From Bacillota bacterium (lineage in GTDB: Bacteria; Bacillota_B; Desulfitobacteriia; Desulfitobacteriales; Desulfitobacteriaceae): DNA of 18,138 nucleotides. Below, in pieces: positions 15,146 to 18,138 of the stretch; position 1 is the first letter of the stretch, and each line of letters begins with the position of its first letter. Below the pieces are notes generated by a model. The model saw only the letters and a program-made list of their open reading frames with translations. It was not told the DNA's origin and did not search any database. A program made the translations under genes and the position numbers. The stretch spans positions 1-18,138 of the forward strand of contig JAJYAS010000006.1 of the NCBI GenBank assembly GCA_021779415.1, given 5' to 3'.

Positions 15146-15369
15146 CCCGCTCATTAGATATCGATTACTTCAGCTTTCGTTTGTTTGATCTCTGGACAGA
15201 AAGACACTACAGAGAGGATCTACTTTGGCAAGCCCATAAATGGTATCGTCCCTTTATCGTACGAAATATTCCTGGATTTCAAGCCGAATGGCAAGAACCC
15301 CCCAACATTGTGGAAGGTTTCCCAGAAACATTATGGACTTACGTGGAGGAACTAGCCCTCTTCGCATAA
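15081..15369 (+). pseudogene. small unidentified gene with apparent one-base frameshift
   Basis: A good RBS and ATG at 15081 start MKPRVLL, but that frame then gives an implausible Arg-rich stretch and stops at 15188. One base over, from about 15100 to 15369, runs a protein-like sequence (PFEEYAPKQLREL... to VEELALFA) with no RBS of its own and only GTG 15091 or TTG 15100 as starts. Removing one C in the runs at 15098-15105 would join them into a 95-residue protein beginning MKPRVLL-PFEEY. The protein is acidic and aromatic-rich (several W and Y), with no membrane segment; I do not recognise it. It may be a real mutation, an assembly error, or a programmed shift. It is last in the glycosyltransferase transcript. 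Confidence 0.55.
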
Positions 15370-15403
15370 AACACCTTGGCTGGCTCAGACCTCAAGACCG
15401 CTT

Positions 15404-15437
15404 GGCCTTGTGCACTGTGTCACACAAGGCCCTTTTT
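15404..15437 (+). terminator. rho-independent terminator of the glycosyltransferase operon
   Basis: GGCCTTGTG (15404-15412) and CACAAGGCC (15423-15431) form a perfect 9-bp stem with a 10-base loop, followed at once by a T-run at 15433-15437. It ends the rightward transcript. The stop codon of the convergent holin-like gene lies inside the hairpin. Confidence 0.88.
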
Positions 15438-15734
15438 CTGGTCTTTCCCCACAGTATGGAAAAAGTCATGAGCAAAGTTTGCTCCCTTGCCTATCACAAG
15501 CCCAGTAATCACTACCCCTATCATCGGAGTCGCGATCTTAACATTTAATAATTGGAGTGCATCAATATTACTCTGAAAGGCTAGGAGTAACCCGCATGCC
15601 AAACTCAACACTTGCAACGTCAGTGGCCTAAACTTATCTGGGAAAAAAGGAATTGCATAAACAATGTCTTTGAACACCTCAACCACTTTCTCTACGACTA
15701 CGGCTAAGAGAAAAACCAAAGCAATTCCGTCCAA
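15420..15734 (-). CDS. small holin-like membrane protein
   Basis: The 104-residue protein has three likely membrane segments at about 4-20, 38-54 and 66-84. A charged stretch (VEKVVEVFKDI) follows the first, and GKGANFAHDFF follows the last, ending in a basic tail. The build is reminiscent of small phage-holin-like proteins found singly in Firmicute genomes, but the assignment is by general look only. It starts with TTG 15734, supported by GAGGTGAG at 15741-15748. No other phage gene is present. It is convergent with the glycosyltransferase operon and lies 87 bases beyond the end of a DUF6385-type gene, so it could share that transcript. Confidence 0.65.
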   Translation of the reverse strand: MDGIALVFLLAVVVEKVVEVFKDIVYAIPFFPDKFRPLTLQVLSLACGLLLAFQSNIDALQLLNVKIATPMIGVVITGLVIGKGANFAHDFFHTVGKDQKKGLV

Positions 15735-15821
15735 AGTTTTCTCACCTCTATTAATCCAGCTTCTGAGATAGGATATATTCCATTATATTCCTCAGAATTT
15801 GAAAGGTTCTTTGGCTTCAAG

Positions 15822-16784
15822 TTATCTCTGAGCCTGAAACCAAACCTGGAGGGGATTGGAAATTCCGGAACGGTAAATTAAGCGAACATAACGGAGAAAA
15901 TGATTGGGATTGATTACCTTAATTACTCCCGGCAATATCTCATGTTCCAAATCGTCCTCTGTCCAAATTGCACCATCCGGGCTAATTTGCAGTTGAACTA
16001 AGACGCCTACCGAACCGATATTGTGCACTGCATAAGAGTATACGCATACCTCAGATACATCTTTAGGCATGGTTGCAGCATAAACGTCCGAAGCAATTAT
16101 GGTCTCTGAACTTTGCACATACTTTCTTCCAGACACCATAACTTGAACCAAACCATCTGGCGTTGATGTTACAGGATTTCCATTACTTCCATAAATTTTC
16201 AGACCATCCGTAGCCGGTGTCAAAGCCCGTAAATCAGCTTTTATGGGTGTTTGAATTTTTCCTATAGAGTCGATATGACGAACGTATAGTTGTCCCTTCT
16301 CATCCAGTCGTAAAGCTTGCTTTGGGTAGAGCCTACATGCCTGAATTTCGCGGACTAAAATTATTCCCTCACCGAAGATCCCAACCTCAATTCTAATTCC
16401 TGTCACTCCTGCGGGAGTGGCAACAATCCGAGTGAATACTTCTGGCTCTGAGCCAGGTCGTACGGAAAACAAATCTTGACTCACTGCACCAAGATATACT
16501 CGAATATAGCAAGGAATCTCCGCCGGTTCAGTTTGAAGAACAACTCGAATTTCCCATCTCTGCCCTTCTCCGGCAGGAATCACAACATTATTTTCTAGAG
16601 TGATCCCGGCTCTCGGTCCCGATGGATGAATGATCCTGATTGCTCTTGGACCTTCTGGGATGCCAACCCACTCCCACATTGTTGCGGTATCTCCGCCTGT
16701 TTGAACCCATCCGTCCGGAAAATTCGGATTACTTTCTTGCGATAAACGGAAATGACTATTATAGACTTGATTTGTTTCAGTCAT
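15822..16784 (-). CDS. DUF6385-type protein with N-terminal jelly-roll-like domain
   Basis: The 320-residue protein has an N-terminal domain at about 8-155 (NSHFRL...DGWVQTGGDTATMWEW...RAGITL) that looks like a carbohydrate-binding beta-sandwich and is shared with the next gene. A linker with HIDSIGKIQTPI follows at 170-181, then LKIYGSNGNPVTST at 195-208. The C-terminal DUF6385-type domain has VQLQISPDGAIW at 263-274 and ends VWFQAQR. There is no signal peptide and no membrane segment. AGGTGGGG and GGCGGA precede ATG 16784. It lies 91 bases after its paralog, in the same direction. A surface role, probably on the spore, is inferred from the family and its glycosylation neighbours. Confidence 0.8.
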   Translation of the reverse strand: MTETNQVYNSHFRLSQESNPNFPDGWVQTGGDTATMWEWVGIPEGPRAIRIIHPSGPRAGITLENNVVIPAGEGQRWEIRVVLQTEPAEIPCYIRVYLGAVSQDLFSVRPGSEPEVFTRIVATPAGVTGIRIEVGIFGEGIILVREIQACRLYPKQALRLDEKGQLYVRHIDSIGKIQTPIKADLRALTPATDGLKIYGSNGNPVTSTPDGLVQVMVSGRKYVQSSETIIASDVYAATMPKDVSEVCVYSYAVHNIGSVGVLVQLQISPDGAIWTEDDLEHEILPGVIKVINPNHFLRYVRLIYRSGISNPLQVWFQAQR

Positions 16785-16875
16785 TTCCGCCCCACCTTTA
16801 AATATATATTAGAAAATATCTAAGAATTTACATTTACAGATAATACATATACCTTTATATGCTATGTAGCTGTAC

Positions 16876-17931
16876 TCAACTTTGAGCCTGAACCCATATT
16901 CTTAAAGTTGTTAAACCCTCTGCCCCATAGGCTAGCCTTGTATAACGCAAAAAAATTCCAGAGGGGATAATGACTAATTTTCCAGGACCAACCTCACGCT
17001 GAGATCCCTCTACCACCCAATGGACACCGTCCGGACTAAGTTCTGCTTGCACAAAGGCGCGATAGGTTCCGAAATTATAGACTGCAAACGAAAAGCGAGG
17101 CAACCCTGAAACATCGCGAGTTGTTGTCGAAGCTAAGGTCTGATTCGCGGTAACCTCTTCGAGGCTTTCGTTAAACCCGTGTCCGCTAATTTCCACTTGC
17201 GCTCGACCGCTATTTGAGGTGGCTAAGGGAACAGGACTACTGCCGAAAATTTGGACTCTGTCTCGCGTTGGTGTCAGGTTACGTACATTAGCATCGACCG
17301 TGGCTTGGACGGTTACCGGCACCCTTAGAGGAATGGGCATGGCAAGCTGAATCGGCTTAGTTATTTCTCCAATCGACTGAATATGATTTATTTGACGGAG
17401 CTCATTAGAAACCTTCTTTGCTCGCCTTCTCATGTAATTAGGTAGAATAGGATAAGCAATCAATTGGTATATGCCTAAACTGCCTGGTCCTACAATTCCC
17501 GTTTCTATGCGCATGAACCTAATATCTGAACCACCACTAATGACTTGCTTAAACTTTTCCAACTTCTGCTCGGGACTAAAGCTATATGTCCAAGGCTTAC
17601 ACACATCACCCTTTGACTTCATGGGATAGCAGCGCAAATAAGCCTTGCTTTCTGGTTTTTCACTTTTGAGAAGAATAATTACCAGCCAGTCTTCATCTTG
17701 TCCAAGGTCAAGAGAAGCTTCGTGCGTTTGGATAATTCCTGCTCTAATATCAGCCGAATGACGAATCTCTAAGACAGGTCTTTCCATAGGGTCCTGCCTA
17801 AACTCCCATCTCGTGGTGTGATTGCCACCGATTTTGAGCCACTCATCCGGAAGATCCGTGGCCTCCCCACTTCTTTTTAGGAAATCGCCATTATGTATTC
17901 CACTGAACGTCCCCTTTAGATTTCTCCTCAT
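16876..17931 (-). CDS. DUF6385-type protein, paralog of the preceding one
   Basis: The 351-residue protein parallels its downstream neighbour: an N-terminal domain with NGDFLKR, DEWLKIGGNHTTRWEF (29-44) and RAGI (63-66), a linker HIQSIGEITKPI (183-194), VQIFGSSPVPLATS (226-239), and a C-terminal domain with VQAELSPDGVHW (294-305) and the end IWVQAQS. A basic patch MRRRAKK at 167-173 is specific to it. The start is set at ATG 17931, because GGAGGG (complement of 17939-17944) is 7 bases away; the ATG 18 bases further out has no such site. There is no signal peptide. It is probably the first gene of a leftward transcript with its paralog. Confidence 0.8.
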   Translation of the reverse strand: MRRNLKGTFSGIHNGDFLKRSGEATDLPDEWLKIGGNHTTRWEFRQDPMERPVLEIRHSADIRAGIIQTHEASLDLGQDEDWLVIILLKSEKPESKAYLRCYPMKSKGDVCKPWTYSFSPEQKLEKFKQVISGGSDIRFMRIETGIVGPGSLGIYQLIAYPILPNYMRRRAKKVSNELRQINHIQSIGEITKPIQLAMPIPLRVPVTVQATVDANVRNLTPTRDRVQIFGSSPVPLATSNSGRAQVEISGHGFNESLEEVTANQTLASTTTRDVSGLPRFSFAVYNFGTYRAFVQAELSPDGVHWVVEGSQREVGPGKLVIIPSGIFLRYTRLAYGAEGLTTLRIWVQAQS

Positions 17932-18138
17932 CTTAAAACCCTCCACCATCAGACGATTGAGAAAGCACTATTCACCTAATCCTATCGATCAAATCATAAA
18001 AATAGCACTAAACAACAGACTTTGACCTAAGAAACTTAAACCTCCTGCAATTAATTTTTAATTTAACAAAAACTGGGCATTGAATCTCTACGTAATTCGT
18101 GCTAAATTTATGTTGTACAAGATATCTAGAGAAACTAA
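17932..18138. other. AT-rich gap at the right edge
   Basis: I see no convincing gene in this stretch. It should carry the promoter for the leftward DUF6385-type pair, but no well-spaced promoter stood out. An AGGAGG on the minus strand (complement of 18041-18046) has no start codon at a usable distance. Confidence 0.5.

Noticed and set aside
3273..16868. CATAnnnTA boxes resembling sigma-K -10 elements (for example 3273-3281, 10157-10165, and minus strand near 16855-16868)
   Set aside because: No AC-type -35 element was found at the expected spacing in any of them, and the gaps are AT-rich enough to give such boxes by chance.
18041..18046. AGGAGG on the minus strand at the right edge
   Set aside because: No ATG, GTG or TTG with a usable open frame follows at the right distance.

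Overview
The window looks like chromosomal DNA from a spore-forming Firmicute. The best guess is the Peptococcaceae (Desulfosporosinus/Desulfitobacterium type). This rests on strong AGGAGG-type ribosome binding sites, frequent TTG starts, moderate GC, a CgeB-family glycosyltransferase, several DUF6385-type proteins, a YVTN propeller protein with a Cys-rich tail, and a candidate selenocysteine codon. The taxonomic call is inference from gene content; there is no rRNA or housekeeping marker here.

Left part (1-3239): a divergent pair flanks a 216-bp control region that holds a sigma-A-like promoter and a long imperfect inverted repeat. Leftward is the start of an unidentified gene. Rightward is a tight four-gene operon: a CDP-glycerol glycerophosphotransferase-like protein (TagB type), a DUF2284 Cys-rich metal-binding protein, a LicC-like nucleotidyltransferase, and a FabG-like short-chain dehydrogenase. 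Together they look like part of a pathway that makes a nucleotide-activated polyol, sugar or choline-like group and transfers it to a surface polymer. This block looks more AT-rich than the rest.

Middle (3383-9234): a seven-bladed YVTN propeller protein with a Cys-rich C-terminal domain ends at a good terminator. It is followed by an apparent operon: a propeller-like plus coiled-coil protein with five 17-residue repeats, a small DUF1858-like gene with an in-frame TGA exactly where the family has the second Cys of CxxC, a CgeB-like glycosyltransferase, and then, after a 90-bp gap, a GT4-family glycosyltransferase. A perfect 9-bp hairpin with a GGC loop lies where a bacterial SECIS element would be expected. 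This candidate small selenoprotein is the most interesting item in the window.

Right part (9340-18138): a leftward DUF6385-type protein carries a repeat-rich middle (two 129-bp copies). It diverges from three overlapping rightward genes for GT2 glycosyltransferases with TPR-like tails, then a small ORF that seems to carry a one-base frameshift, then a terminator. Converging from the right are a small holin-like membrane protein and two larger DUF6385-type proteins that share an N-terminal jelly-roll-like domain.

None of the putative surface proteins has a signal peptide. With CgeB and DUF6385 relatives present, this suggests proteins made in the mother cell and laid down on the spore surface, with the neighbouring glycosyltransferases decorating them. 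That system-level reading is inference.
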